NCBI GenBank assembly: GCA_023515745.1 | Contig: JALECJ010000007.1 | Coordinates: 806,001 to 870,000 of the forward strand | From: Amoeboaphelidium protococcarum | Lineage: Eukaryota > Aphelidiomycota > Aphelidea | Direction: 5' to 3' | DNA: 64,000 nucleotides | Shown: positions 24,318 to 36,600 of the stretch, in pieces | Numbering within the stretch: the stretch's first letter is position 1 | Layout: every line of letters begins with the position of its first letter | Position numbers and translations under genes: made by a program | The notes under the pieces: model-generated | Told to the model about the DNA's origin: nothing | Seen by the model: only the letters and a program-made list of their open reading frames with translations | The model's database searches: none

Positions 24318-24522
24318 ATTGGTGGTTACTGACGCGCGTTCTATGAATTTTATCAATTTTTATGACAATTATTGAATGTATGAAATATTATTTTGCAATT
24401 ATCTTCTTGCCTAGTTTATACATACTTCTCATACTTCCCATGATCATATACACTAACATGAAAGTAAACGCAAAAATGACGAGCAATATTATATTCTTCA
24501 CAAGAGTCAAAATTTAATGCTT

Positions 24523-27516
24523 TCAGTCTTCATAATCTTCAAGAGGCGGACATGAGCAGATTAAATTACGGTCACCATATGCATCATCTAGACGCTCAAC
24601 GGTTGGCCAAAACTTGCCCCGCTGTCTGACACGAGTCCAATCAAGAGGGTATGCAGCACGCTCACGAGAATATGGACGAGTCCAGTCATCCTTCAGTAAA
24701 ATCTCCAGTGGATGTGGGGCATTAGTCAAAATATTGTTATCCTTTGGCTACTTGCCATCAGCAACTTCCTAAATCTCCTGCCTGATAGAAATCATGGCAT
24801 CGCAGAATCTATCCAACTCAGACTTGGACTCGGATTCTGTTGGCTCAATCATGATTGTATTTGCGACAGGCCATGACATTGTCGGAGAATGGAAGCCATA
24901 ATCTTGCAAACGCTTGGCCACATCAATAGCCTCAATGCCATACTTTGCAAATGGTCTAATGTCAACAATAAACTCATGGGCACACATACCATTCTTGTTC
25001 AAAAACAGTATCTTGTAGTGTTCAGATAAACGCTTAGCCATATAATTAGCATTCAGAATTGCATGTTACGTTGCCATCTTCAACCCTTTAGGTCCCATCA
25101 TCTAAATGTACGCCCATGAAATGGACAAGATACTAGCAGATCCGAACGGAGCCGCAGAAATAGATCCAAATGACAAATCACCGCCAGTCTTCACAATAGG
25201 ATGATCTGGTAGGAACGGAGTCAAATGTTGTTTAACAGCAATAGGTGCCTGGCCAGGACCTCCGCCACCGTGAGGGATAACAAAAGTCTTGTGCAAGTTG
25301 AGATGGCAAACGTCAGCTCCATAATCAGCAGGACGACACACTCCGACCTGCGCATTCAAATTAGCACCATCCAAGTAAACCTGACCGCCATGCTGGTGAA
25401 CCATCTCACAAATCTCTTCCACTCCTTCATCAAAAACACCATAAGTAGATGGATATGTAATCATCATGGCTGCCAGATTGTCCTTATGCTTCGACAACTT
25501 CTCCTTCAGATCAACCATATCAAGACTACCATTAGCGTCACACTTCACCACCACGACGTCCATTCCGGCCATACCGGCACTAGCAGGATTAGTACCATGA
25601 GCTGAGACTGGGATCAGACATATTTTACGATGTTTATCACCAATAGACTCCAAATAAGCTTTAATAGCACGCAGACCAGCCAATTCACCTTGGGCACCAG
25701 AATTCGGTTGCAAACTAACTGAATCAAATCCAGTAATCTCTGCCAGAGCATACGACAACTCTTACAACAGAGTACGGTAACCTTCACTTTGAGATGGAGG
25801 TACAAAAGGATGGATATTAGAGAACTCTGGCCAAGTCACAGCCAACATCTCCGTGGTTGCATTCAATTTCATTGTACACGACCCAAGAGGTATCATAGCA
25901 TTGGCAAGGGACAAGTCCTTATTATGCAATCTTGTGATATAGCGAAGCATCTCAGTTTCAGAGTGGTAAGAATTGAACACTGGATGCTGCATGAATTAAG
26001 ATTAACGCACAAATTCATCTGGAATACCAACCAGCTTATTAGCAACGTCCAGATCCTTGGCCACTTGAGCAATATCTGGAATACCAGACTCGCCTACATG
26101 ACTCTATACGTATTGACCATCAACTAGAGTGGGCTTCTTTGCAAAGATCATAATCAAATTCTTCAGATCCTGCTCAGTCACAGTTTCATCAAAGGACACG
26201 GCCACAGTTTTCAAATCCACATGACGCAGATTGACGCCTTTACTCTCAGCGTATCTGATTAAATCGTCTGCACTGTGGCCCAATTCTACAGTGACAGTAT
26301 CAAAGAACGTTTCCGTCTTCACATGATGACCGAGACGCTTGATACTCTCAGCAAATACAGCAGTCATGGAGTGAATTCTGCGAGCAATGTTCTTCAGACC
26401 CTAAGGACCGTGATAGACAGCGTACATGGCACTCATATTAGCTAGTAGAGCCTATGCGGTACAGATGTTAGAGGTGGCCTTCTCACGACGAATATGCTGC
26501 TCTCTAGTCTACAGAGCCAATCTATAAGCCTTCTTACCAGATGCATCTTTCGATACACCGACAAGACGGCCAGGCAGACGACGCTTATGCTCATCTTTAC
26601 AAGCAAAGAAAGCAGCATGTGGACCACCAAAGCCCAAAGGCACACCAAAACGCTAGCTGTTACCGAAAGCTATATCGCATCCAAACTCACCTGGAGCCTT
26701 GAGTAGAGTCAGAGCCATCAGATCAGTGGCACAGCACACTTGAGCACCAACGTCATGAGCCTTCTTGATATAGTTTTCACCATTTAGAACACGGCCGTCG
26801 GTAGTTGGATACTGTATCATGATGCCACTCAGATGATCTTTGTTGGCTTCAAAATCAAAGTGGGCCAAATCACCCACAATAACCTTAATACCGAAACCAT
26901 CAGCTCTGGTCTTTACACAAGCAATAGTCTAAGGATGAATATCCTTGTCCACAAAGAACACCTTACGAAGACGCTTCGATGCGGCAAAGCACATGGTCAT
27001 AGCTTCAGCAGCAGCTGTACCTTCATCAAGCAGACTGGCATTAGCAATGTCCATCCCGGTAAGATCTGTTACCATAGTCTAAAAGTTCAACAGAGACTCC
27101 AATCTCCCTTGCGCGATCTCTGGCTAGTACGGAGTGTACTGTGTGTACCACTGAGGATTCTCCAAAATGTTGCGTTAAATAACAGGCGGCACAATAGTGT
27201 TATAGTAACCCATACCAATATAAGATTTCAGCTCCTAATTCTTACTGGCGATTTCCTTAAGACGATTCACCAACTCCTTCTCCGTGAGAGGTTCATTCAA
27301 GTTGAGATCCTTGTTGAAAAGGATACTCGACGGCACAGTCTACTTGATAAGTTCATCCAGAGATGACACGCCACACACTTTCAGCATAGAGCCAACCTGC
27401 TAGTCATTAGAACCCAAGTGACGTCTTGGAAATGTGTCCAGAGGTGCAAATGACGACATGCATCTCTTCGAATTACCAAGCAAAGAACGCCTACTTACAT
27501 TCTGCAAACGTAGCAT
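24523..27516 (-). CDS. GCV2: Glycine decarboxylase (P-protein) of the glycine cleavage system
   Basis: PLP enzyme of the mitochondrial matrix that decarboxylates glycine and passes the aminomethyl group to H-protein. One exon of 998 codons, 997 residues, the full family length. The N-terminus ([22 protein letters not shown]) is basic and Ser/Arg-rich, as expected for a mitochondrial presequence, and is followed by [13 protein letters not shown], where the mature protein should start. The PLP lysine is K743 in [33 protein letters not shown] and the C-terminal [16 protein letters not shown] are also conserved. A GTAAGT inside the presequence could be a donor but no splicing is needed. Identity is certain. 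Confidence 0.98.
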
Positions 27517-27692
27517 CTTAACACGTCCACACCTACAAGTTAATAATAACTAAATGTATGAGGTTGGATGTAAGATGAAGTAGCCGAGTTTATAACTTGA
27601 CAGAAAAAAAGTTAAAACTTGACAATAAACAATACAATACAGCTAGCTTCCCGTCGGAACCCAAGTTAAAGAAGAAAGCCCAACGATCGAAA

Positions 27693-28023
27693 ATGGAACG
27701 AACGCGAAAACTTTTCACGATGAAAGGAATCGACGACGCGTTTCATCTCTTGGACGCCACACATCGTCTCGGCTCACACTGCGTTCTATTCCGTAAAGAC
27801 CTCTTTATAAAGCGCCTTTCTTCTGAGGAGTTTGTTTCAGATCTGGATTTGGATTCTTCCGATAAGCTTTATGCAGTCTTAGGTGATGATCATTGTTACA
27901 AGATGTTTAGTATTATTATGTGTTTTCTTTAGAGCCAATAAAGTAGCAGTAATTTGGTTTACTGAAGATGGCCCCACTGATTATACACGTTACTTTAAAC
28001 TAATGATTATACCTATCTCATGA
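27693..28023 (+). CDS. Small predicted protein, unknown
   Basis: Proposed exons 27693-27904 and 27933-28023 give 100 residues, ending FKLMIIPIS. The 28-base GT-AG intron is inferred because the spliced frame (CYKIANKVAVIWFTEDGP) looks more protein-like than the unspliced one, which stops at TGA near 27,963. The start MERTRKLFTMKG may be preceded by more coding sequence, since the frame is open upstream. No family is recognised. Confidence 0.38.
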
Positions 28024-28579
28024 CTGTCAAATGGGTCGAGTTTGGTAATGAGTTTCAAGTTTGAGATTGTGAACGTTCATAGCTAGACTAATGTAATAAT
28101 TGCCAACTTTTTTCGTCTTTATATAAGTTGATAGAGAATCTCTATCGTTACTCGACCATAACTGTCGATGATACTAAGTGAGAGTTCATTCCGGAAGAAC
28201 GATCAAGCTGCCGATCTTCGTTAGTTACTTTTATAGAGATACTTTTGTATAAAACCCAAAGCCTCAAATTGTTATTTTGTAACATTCTACATAGTATCCG
28301 TAGTATTCTCCCAAACTGTTATGCACTGTTAGTGAGTAAAATCATTTTTAATGTCAAAGTTGCATTTGAGTGCAACGTGAAACCTCTGATCCAATGACAA
28401 TCGAGCAGTCACGATGCTCAAAATCACGTTTTTGCGTTTCGCGTCAAGATTCGATCGGAAGATGTTTCATAGATTGATGTTCATTGTCTTGTGCTCTTCC
28501 TAATTAACACGGTGAAATTATTATACGCTTGGAAGAAATTATTATTATATTATATACTTATATAGAAACATAGATTTAA
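28024..28579. other. Intergenic region
   Basis: AT-rich, with no supported gene. It should contain the promoter of the secreted Pro/Gln-rich gene that follows. Confidence 0.45.
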
Positions 28580-29626
28580 ATGCGGATGGTTTTACTTTGG
28601 AGAGCGATTTGGATCTTATCAGTATCTTTGGTATCAGTCCACTCTGCATCTATTTCATTGTCGCGATTATAGCCCAGTAATAGTCAACAGTAAGAGGTAC
28701 AATTACATAAAAGGGGATTTATTGATTTTTTCAAGAATTTATTTGTTGGTCCTCCTCCTCCTCCTCCGCCCCCTCCTCCTCCACCTCCACCACCACCGCC
28801 TCCTCCGCCACCTGCTCCAATAGTCAATAAGAATGAAAACAAGATTGTCGTTTATGTCCCAACACCTGCTCCTGCGACTCCTTCGCCACCTGCTACACCT
28901 CCTGCTCCTGAGACTCTCTTGTAGGATGGCAAAGCTCCTCCGGCTGCTGCATAAACTCAGGCAAGAGCCTCTAATCCAGCGGGTCATGGAAAAAATCATC
29001 ACAATCCTCAGGGAAGTGTTACCGCGCAATCTCTGACACCCCAAGAGCAATAGCAGCTTTAATAACAATAGCTATTATAGTAGCAGTAGATTTTGCACTA
29101 ATAGTAATAATAAGAGTAGTTGTAACGCGAAACTATGGCGGCTGGGGGTGATATCTAATCACGCGGAATGCATCCACCTTCCGCTCAGTATCCTCAGCAA
29201 GGTATTGATGGCTTTCCGTATACTCAAATGACTGGTCCTGGATAATAGATGTCAGCGCAAGACTTTGCGTATATGCAGCATCAATAATAATAATAATAAT
29301 CATAACATCATCCGACTCAAGAATAATATGGACTCTAGTGGAATCAACAACATTCTCCGATGGCTAGATCCGGATAACAGAATTAGCTGGTGGAAAGTTA
29401 TCAGTAAAATCCATATGAATTTATGAACGAATAAGCAATGATAGAGTAGTATCACTAGGGTGGTGCACATGGTGGTCACCATTCACAATAGTAATCAATG
29501 GGCTCACACGGTAAGCATAGAAGTTCACATTAATCCTCTCATTAGCAAATAGATCCTTAGCTTTTGGAGACTTAAATGATGAACCCTGCGGCTATTTAGT
29601 AAATGTAGCCACAGTAAATGTATTGA
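28580..29626 (+). CDS. Secreted Pro/Gln-rich protein with polyproline tract
   Basis: A 348-residue frame from ATG 28580 to TGA. The N-terminus (MRMVLLWRAIWILSVSLVSV) is a clear signal peptide or anchor. After a Gln patch comes LHKRGFIDFFKNLFVG, which contains a dibasic KR that could be cut by a Kex2-type protease. A run of about 20 prolines follows directly, then a Pro/Ala region (PTPAPATPSPPATPPAP) and a Gln/His/Met-rich tail made largely of TAG/TAA codons. Layout and composition match the gene at 32,614, so they are probably paralogous cell-wall or surface proteins. No enzyme domain is visible; function unknown. Confidence 0.78.
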
Positions 29627-29723
29627 AATAAACTTGCTTAATTTAAATATTAACATTGATCATAAAAATATTGTTTATTCCCATTTCAAACCAGACACAA
29701 ATCATAAACATCCAACATCAGCA

Positions 29724-31757
29724 TCATTCCCAGTCGTCATCATTCTCTTCATCATCAGATTCACCTTCACTCTCACTAGCTTCCAATGCAACTCTTCGCG
29801 CCAAAATAGACGCAACATCGTTACCACCACTAACACTCTTCTTTGCTTCAGCGGCGGACTTGGTCTGTATAGTAACCTTTCTCAAGTTGACTCCACCACC
29901 ACGAATACCATCCAACATTTCATTACGCGAATCCTTCTTCACCGGCTCCGGCATCTGCCTTTATGCAGCAGATTTTAGACCAGATCGCTGATTTAACAAG
30001 TCTGAGGCTAATTTACCATCGTTGGCTGACACCGGTGATTCCACAGCCATCGGTGGCGGAGGCGGAGGAGGTGCAGCTGGAGAATTAAAAGCAGGTGCTG
30101 CAGGTACATTGGCCATGGGAACAGGTGGTGGTCCTGCGGGCGGCATAGGGGAATCAAAGCCTGCAGGTGATTTTGGAATTTGTCCCATTACTGGCGGTGC
30201 TGGAATATTACCCACAGGAGGAACGCCCGGAAATCCAGACATTGGCGACATCATTGGCAAAGGCATTTACGGTATTGATGATGGTTAACCAATTAGATTC
30301 GGCGGAGGCAGGCCCAAAGGCATTGGCGGCACACCCATACTACCCATCTAAGGCGGCATTTTACCAATCATATTCATCATAGGAGGTGGTGGGAGATTAC
30401 CCATATTACCGATGTTAAACATTGGTGGCACGTTTCCAATCATTGGAGGCGGGACGTTTGCAGCAATGTTCAAAGGCGGAACACCAGGAGGCATTGGAGG
30501 CATCGATATAGGAGAAGTGAGCGGCGGAGCACTTAGAGGCATTCCAAATACACCTTATGAGGTTCCGGGAGGCATTGGCGGCAATGGCATGTTACCTACA
30601 GGCGGTGGGGAAACAGGAGTCGAAGGAAATCCTCCAGATACATTCAAAGGCGGTGGAGCAGGGATACCAGAGCTCATGCCAGGCGCATTCTAAAAAGGTG
30701 GAGGCGGCGGTGGAGCCATGGCAGACGGAGACGATTAAGGCATGATGTCATTAGGAATGCTCGGTGTGTTATAATTGGCGACACTTATAGCAGGAGGAGC
30801 AAAATCTTAGTAAGGAACATTGACGGTTTAAAACTATTGCTGGGCAACATACTGCTAAGGTGAAGCTGACTAAGACAAGTCTTACTGCTATGACATTGTC
30901 TCAACAGGTTACGGAGAACCGATTTAATCAACGATCAGCTCACCAGCCTTATTGTACCTTTTCACCTGGACATCAGCAGCTTTAACAGCTTTACTCTTCT
31001 TTGACTCTCCATCCTTCTTCACCTTCTTCTTTTTCTTCTTACCTGCTCCGGTAGTTACCAGAGTTGACTCTTCCTTAGCAGCCTCCTTCTCCATCAACAA
31101 TCTCCATTGCTCGATAAAGAACTGAGGATAAGAGTAATGCTTCATACTGCTCGATCCATCTTCCCTGAACTGATCCAACATCTACAGCATTGGTGAAGCC
31201 ATACACTTATTTCGGTAAATGTCTCTGATGGCCAATGGTAGATGAGACCCATTCTTATCATTGGGGCCAGCAGCGAACAATTACTGATCAGGTGCAAATG
31301 GGTTCTTGTAATCAGTTCTCTCATTACCAAGCCCATCCGTAAGCAGCTGGGAACTCATCTTCTCCTAGACAAGCGGAATCACCTTCTTCAGCGCTTCAAC
31401 TCTCTGAGCAGAACTGTCCAATCTCTACTGTATCTTGTCCAAGTGCTGCTTAGTTGACTCGAATAACGTGGCAGACACTTTGGACAGATGAGACAACTGC
31501 TCAAACATCTTGGACATTTAGATTAGATTCACAGTCTGGGCAACATAAACTGGGTTATTTCCCTCCACTTATAAACCGCTTTGAGACTCTATAAGAAAAC
31601 GTTATTATGACTACAAGTCAGCATCCTCTTGAGACTCGCCAAAGAACTTGGTGTTCAGCAGAGACTTGTATAAAGGCTGACCAGCAGAATTGACAGGATA
31701 CAACTGACGAGATGGATCTACAGAAGGCACATTGATATGATACTTGATCAAAGTCAT
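29724..31757 (-). CDS. SCAR: SCAR/WAVE actin nucleation-promoting factor
   Basis: Activates Arp2/3 at the leading edge, downstream of Rac, within the WAVE complex. One exon, 677 residues. The N-terminal SCAR homology domain covers about residues 1-210 (FFGESQEDA, LFESTKQHLDKIQ, YSYPQFFIEQWR); a lysine-rich patch follows (KKKKKKVKKDGESKK, about 220). A long Pro/Gly/Met-rich region rich in PPP segments (about 290-580) should bind profilin. The C-terminus has a WH2 motif (RNEMLDGIRGGGVNLRKV, about 603-620), a connector, and an acidic tail ending DDEENDDDWE, whose tryptophan is typical of Arp2/3-binding tails. All parts of a VCA module are present. Most fungi lack SCAR, so this supports an amoeboid stage. 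Confidence 0.94.
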
Positions 31758-32613
31758 TATAGTGAGGTGCTTAAATGCTTAAAAGAGTGAATTTGTATCA
31801 AACTGATGATTAATATTAAACCACAACAATAGGGGAAATGAACGAACGAACGAAAGATTAGCCGATTGTTTCAACTCTTTGAAGGAACTAAACTCTGAGC
31901 GCCGGCAGCTTTGTGAAACAGAATGACTGATGATTGGCAGTTTTCCTTTGTTCGCGCGCTGACAGTTATACAGCTGACTGTAGAATACACCTGGTACAAT
32001 ATTCTTCTAAATTAGTAGTTGATTCGGCGCACTTTAGAAAAAGTCATGTAATCAGCGCAGTTTCGAGCTCCTTTTGCAACGTTTGAGCCCCAAGTTGGGC
32101 TGATTCGATTTTATTGCAGTACGAATGTTTGAAGATTTTAAATCAATTCTGGGGGATTGTTATAATGTCAAGTACATTTTCCAAGTAGCAGCAGTGATGT
32201 GACTTGGTTCACCATAAAATACCACGGTAACCCTTTGACTTCACTTACAGTAGACTCAATAATTTAAGAACCTGATACACCGTGCTTCAAGTGGAGCTTC
32301 ATTGGAGAGGCTAAAACTGCATCTCCTCTTTATTATACACGAGACATCTATTGCAACCTTAATACTTGGCAATTGCGCGTGTATTTTAGTGTTGGGAGTG
32401 ATTTTTGGAATCTGGATTTTTCTATTGGCTATTGCGATTTTAATCTCGTGTTAGCACAACTATGATCATGATGTTGTACGTAGCGTGTCCAATGTCACGA
32501 TATAAACTAGGCTCTGATATTTCTCTGCTTTATTTTACATTTAGTGAAACCTGTCTCTAGGAGGATAATACAATATTATAATTTACATAGAAAGCAGATT
32601 GATATCGCTAAAA
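31758..32613. other. Intergenic region with ambiguous small frames
   Basis: A GAAC repeat (about 31,840-31,855) and a perfect AGCCC-AACTT-GGGCT-like palindrome (about 32,090) are visible. Between about 32,150 and 32,460 several overlapping frames look partly protein-like: a plus-strand frame ending at TGA near 32,462, a hydrophobic plus frame, and a minus frame of about 60 codons from an ATG near 32,350. They exclude each other and none is convincing. Confidence 0.35.
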
Positions 32614-33318
32614 ATGTTGTTTCGACAATAGTGGATGACAAATGCAATTGCGATTTTCGTATTGTTGATCAGTCTGACATCAATTTAAAACACCGAAGCA
32701 CTGACTATAGTGAGAAGCACTAACGAAGCGTGTGCTGATAATAATTGTGAAGGCACGTAAAGCGTTTAGCATTTAAAAAAGAGATTTGTCGGAGCCTTGG
32801 TCGGAGCAGCAGGATCAATTGCAACGGAGATGCTCGGCTAAGGTATGAGTCAAAGTCGATCGGCAGATCCAGCACCTCCTCCTGTAGTAGTCGCCCCACC
32901 TGCTGCACCTAACAAGGTCAATAATCACAATGTGAATGACATAAAGATTAACGTACCTCCCGCACCTCCCACTGCGCCGCCTCCGCCAACTGCTGCTCTT
33001 CCTGTGCAAAATCATCTTGGCTCGCAAATGCCACAAAGCTATTCATAGTACTAAGGTTAGCAGTATCAAGGCGCGTATCCATCAAACAATGGCGGTATGT
33101 AATGGAATCAAGACCGATACGCAGAATAATATGCTGGAATGAGTGATCGTGGTTTCTAACAATAAGTCGGTCAATAATAGCAGTTTGCATAAGCAGGCCT
33201 CTAACCATACGCGGGGTAGCAGGCAGATTATAACAATAATGCTTACGCGTAACAGTATACGTAACAGTAGTATCCTCCTCAAGTAGGTCATTATCCTTAT
33301 GCACCTGCCGGTTACTGA
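32614..33318 (+). CDS. Secreted Pro/Gln-rich protein, short paralogue
   Basis: A 234-residue frame. A signal peptide (core AIAIFVLLISLTSI) is followed by a short spacer with two cysteines (EACADNNCEG) and then HLKKRFVGALVGAAGS, again a dibasic site next to a small hydrophobic segment. Next are two Pro/Ala-rich blocks (ADPAPPPVVVAPPAAP; PPAPPTAPPPPTAALP) and a Gln/Tyr/Gly-rich tail ending YPYAPAGY. The order signal, H-x-KR motif, Pro block, Gln tail is the same as in the gene at 28,580. The Gln tail relies heavily on TAA/TAG. Likely a surface or wall protein; unrecognised. Confidence 0.75.
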
Positions 33319-33648
33319 TCGACAATAGATTGGTGATGACTTTTTATAAATTTATTAGACCCTTGATTTTAAATGGAGTTTACATCAACGCGTAATATTA
33401 CAGTGTGTTACGAAGTATCGAATGAAACATCCTTCTTCCACTGTACCAAGGTTTCTTTTCTCTTCACTATCGCAGCCGAACGAACGAACTTCTTTCTCTA
33501 AATATATCGGCGTGTTCTCTGAAATTGATTGAAACTCGGATTTCGTGACTTTTATCATTTATACTTTACTGGTGGATTTACTTCTGATATATCTAGTATT
33601 CGTTAATTTTAAACATCACTAGATTGGAGTTTAAATATCTCTTTAGAC
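33319..33648. other. Promoter region of SPT20
   Basis: No gene is seen in these 330 bases. A (CGAA)n-like stretch lies near 33,480. Confidence 0.45.
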
Positions 33649-36600
33649 ATGGCGAAAGTTCTGCGTTCTGATGACGATCATCATCATCATCATCCTCCAC
33701 CGCCGTAATTGGCCAAGACAGATAGTAACAGTTCTATACTGCAGTGTGAGCAGCATTATTAAAAGATCCGAAATTTACTGAACAAGTAGATGGATCATCG
33801 AGTGGAGTCTAAGCAGTTGATGCAGATTCTGGACTATAATGAAAAGATTCATTTATCCCTGGTCAAGGTGAGGAGCAGACAGAGCGGCATAATTTCTGAT
33901 CAGAATCACAGTCTACTAAAGAAACGTCTTGCGGATGTTCAGGCCAAGGAGATGCTGAAGGATAAGCGATTTACACGAGCATTTGCACTTGATAAAGTAC
34001 CAGAGATCAAGTCATCGCTCTCGATTGAATTGCACAATAGTTACTTTAAAATTGGACTCTGTCATACGCTATTCCCCTATTAAGGACCATATTACAAAAT
34101 TTTGGTGGAACTAGTCGAGTATCATCAGTTTGGCCCAGAGTTATTGAAGCTTCTTGATCTCAGCAGTGCCGTCTTTTATGAAGGAGGAATCGTGGTGGAA
34201 TTGATTATTATCCTGAATGAAGATGAACGAAATTAGGAAGTGGTAAATATAATGGCTTTCCCCACTGCAGAGGCTGAGATGATGGATCTAGAAAGAGTCA
34301 AGGATAAACTGTAGCTGTCAGAGTCGTAAATGCTAGAATTTGAGGCGAAACTCTTGAATATTAATCATCAAGTTTGTCTCAATCCGAGTCCTTTAGTGGG
34401 ACGATCCCTGAATCAGGTGGAATATAATAAGAGAAAGTTCAATATTGTAAAGAGACATGATTATAGATAGTTTAGATTCACCGATTAATCCGTCCTTAGT
34501 GTCAGTGAGGAGGATAGCGAGATGGAGATGATTATGGCTTTTGAATTCAATTTGCCCGGATCTATAGCTGAATCCGGCGGCGTCGTTGATTAAATTGCAT
34601 CTTCTAATTAATCTTCTATTGGTAATGGCTCCAGTTTAATTAATGGAGATGGCAGTAGCAATGACAATAAGAATGCTATTAATGCTGGTACAACTAATAC
34701 TAATAGTGCAGCTCAAGCTTTTAAGCGAAAGAACTTCTTTAACACTTTGCTTGAGTTAAAGAGCGCTGAGGCTGAGAAATCCACGCAATAGCTCCCCTCT
34801 GTGGACAAGAATAGTCAACGTGGATTTAGAAGAAGAGATCGTGATGGTGTATTGCAGAAACTAATTCGCACCATTAGATATGTGAAGCAGCCATTGATTG
34901 TGCTGCCTGAGCGAAAGTAGCCGGAGCCTTAATTCACAATTGTCAACATCTACGCCAACTCCGATTCCACATTCGATATTGAGATTGGGTGTGGAAGTGA
35001 AGTGGATACTTGTAAGAATGGCTATCATCGGACATTTACATTGGCTGATTCTTCGCAGACTGAGCTATATCTCCGACATTTCAACATGCTGTACACTCAG
35101 TGCGAGTAGAATCAGTTGTCGAATGACTATCGATCTCAGAATGATGTCAATTAGATTGTGTATGCGCTATAGTAGCAGTAGTAGAAGCTCGATAAGTAGG
35201 ACAAGATACATTCACCATTATTGGCAGGCGGTATGAAGCCGTCTACTGATAACAATGCTGCTTTGAGTAAAGGTGGTGGTGCCAATGGATCATCTGGATA
35301 GTTGTAAAATGGGGCATAGCACCTGCGTCAGTTAAGCAATGGATTTAGTAATATCGTGCCTCTGTCCTAGCAGGTAAAATAGACTGGCAGTACTGGAAAG
35401 TCAGGAAAAGGGAAAGCTTAATAGTAGTAGTAGCAATTGCAGTAAACGCTAGCCTCTCAGTAATCTTCTAATGTTGATCTTGTCTAGTCCGTATAAGGAA
35501 CCAGTAGAAAACACAGCCTAGGTCCTGTTGGTATGGTCAATCTGTCTCCTTCCACTTCAAAAAGTCAGCTCAGTGGTGGATTAGAGCAGTCCTAGCTAGA
35601 GGCGTCTAACAGATTGTCCTTTGGTGGCGATGCTCCTCAGCTCAATTAATATTAGACAGCGTAATCTAATTAGTCTTCCATTACTGCTTAATCTGGGAAC
35701 ATGTAGAGAGCAAATGTTGTCACATCTCCTACTAATTCTGCATCGAGTTCTACTAATTCTCTTATTCCTATGGGCATTGCTAATAGCAATAATGGCAGGA
35801 ACAGTTAACTCAACTTTACTGATCTCTCTAAATTGCAGTAGAACCAACTCAAGAACTAATCGCTTCTGTAGAATAATGCCGATATCAGTGGAAGTAGTGC
35901 TGGCGGATCCAGGCTAGGAGGTGTCTAGTAGCAGCTTCAGTTATAGAATTAGAGTCCTAAATCTAGCGAAGGTGGTACACCTGTAAATCTGTCCAAAGCT
36001 TTCGTGTAGTAATTGTTGAAAATGCCTCCTGATCAAGTGCCTGAAGAGTATAAGAATTTCACTGCACAGCTGAAGTTGAAGATTGCCAAACATTAGTAGA
36101 TGAAGAGTCGTCAACTGGCAGGTTAAGGTTAGAGTAGTCCTCAACCATAGTAATAACAATCTGCGACACCCATTCCGGCTGATACTCCACCTGGGTCATC
36201 AGTAAATTCTGTACCTTTGGCTTAAGTTAATGGAAACTAATTATCTTAGAATTTGGGTCAGCTTTAGCAATTGTAGGCGTCTGGTCTCACCTAGTAATAA
36301 TAGCAGCTGCTCTTGCTGAAATAGTAATAGTAATAATAGTAGTAGGCTTTACTTTAGTAACAGCTTCGCCTCTAGCAGCAGCAGTAGCAGTAGTAATAAC
36401 AGACATTGCCTCAGCAGTAACAATAGCAACAGATGTTACAGTCTCAGCTTACAATGTAGCAGTAGGCGCAGCTGCTTTAGAAATAGCTTCTTAACTAGAG
36501 TTCTGCGTAGTAGTTACTCCAACTGTAGTAATAACTTGCTTAGTAGGGAAACAGTGGCTCCACTCTGACTCCTGCTTAAATGTTATAATTGTAGTAGCAG

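Noticed and set aside
30022-30693. Long plus-strand Gly-rich frames opposite SCAR
   Set aside because: They are the antisense of the proline-rich region of SCAR/WAVE; the minus frame has the WH2 and acidic motifs.
32150-32462. A single-pass membrane protein or secreted protein gene in either strand
   Set aside because: Three overlapping frames are open and contradict each other; none has a firm start, splice structure or family match.
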